From NCBI GenBank assembly GCA_902774155.1, contig CACYHF010000009.1, positions 1 to 51,282 of the forward strand: 51,282 nucleotides of DNA, read 5' to 3'. The notes beneath the pieces were generated by a model. The model saw only the letters and a list, made by a program, of their open reading frames with translations, was not told the DNA's origin and made no database searches. Source of the DNA: an uncultured Bacteroidia bacterium. Lineage in GTDB: Bacteria > Bacteroidota > Bacteroidia > Bacteroidales > UBA932. Below, piece by piece: positions 50,720 through 51,282 of the stretch; position 1 is the stretch's first letter; the number at the start of each line of letters is the position of its first letter. A program made the translations under genes and the position numbers.

Positions 50720-50793
50720 TAGGCCCTGGCAGAGTTGAACTGCCGACCTCTACATTATCAGTGTAGCGCTCTAACCAACTGAGCTAAGAGCCT
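50720..50793 (-). tRNA. tRNA-Ile (anticodon GAT)
   Basis: Acceptor AGGCTCT/AGGGCCT, anticodon loop CTGATAA giving GAT, T arm GTTCAA. It lies about 71 nt after the 16S rRNA 3' end, the usual place in bacterial rRNA operons. Confidence 0.95.
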
Positions 50794-50864
50794 GTATAAT
50801 AATGAAAGACTAAAGGCACTTGCCTTGCACTCTGCCGAGCGTCTCTGTCAGGAACGCGCTCCAA

Positions 50865-51282
<418 letters not shown>

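Overview
The window is a gene-dense chromosomal segment from a member of the Bacteroidota, most likely an uncultured-type Bacteroidales. The evidence is a SusC/SusD polysaccharide-utilisation locus, lipoproteins of the Sus type, a bS16 protein with a long Ala/Lys-rich tail, and at least a dozen promoters of the Bacteroidota form TTTG-N19/20-TAnnTTTG. Most of the DNA is fairly GC-rich. Assignment below the order is inference only.

Layout. 1-1341: start of tuf (cut by the window edge) behind tRNA-Thr, -Tyr, -Gly and -Thr, the same order as in the enterobacterial thrU-tyrU-glyT-thrT-tufB operon. 1347-6263: dxs and two paralogous MFS carriers on the minus strand. 6333-13052: an ABC export operon (ATPase, two MacB-type permeases, adaptor, TolC-like channel) followed by a polyprenyl synthetase. 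13055-24163: a starch/alpha-glucan locus on the minus strand, in transcription order GPH-type sugar carrier, SusC, SusD, a SusE/F-like protein with about eight repeated modules, and a lipoprotein GH13 amylase with a BACON domain. A LytS/LytTR two-component pair is divergent to it (24299-26196). 26326-34077: menA, lepA, galM, a split transketolase, an ECF sigma factor with two small envelope proteins, and a LolD-type ATPase. 34124-38450: tRNA-Pro followed after 3 nt by xylB, then xylA and a XylE-type xylose porter. 38455-40357: nitroreductase, tRNA-Leu, rpsP, rimM. 40404-43306: a THI5/NMT1-like periplasmic binding protein overlapping a membrane sensor phosphatase. 43311-46390: DUF2207, LemA and DUF975 proteins. 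46366-50308: a more AT-rich segment flanked by two copies of a roughly 150-nt repeat, carrying a DUF4375 gene and a BlaI/M56 pair whose sensor gene looks broken. 50571-51282: tRNA-Ala, tRNA-Ile and the 3' end of 16S rRNA on the minus strand, without a 23S gene where one would be expected.

Metabolic reading. The glucan locus imports and cuts starch-like glycans. galM, the transketolase halves and the xylose operon feed hexose and pentose into central metabolism. dxs, the polyprenyl synthetase and menA belong to isoprenoid and menaquinone supply, although they are spread out.

The most unusual points are: tRNA-Pro abutting xylB so that RNase processing would leave an almost leaderless mRNA; several other genes whose -7 promoter box ends 4-7 nt before ATG; a 16S-Ile-Ala unit with hairpins but no 23S; a duplicated DUF975 tail plus terminator that brackets an inserted segment; a perfect 28-bp inverted repeat; and a binding-protein/PP2C sensor pair without any transporter.
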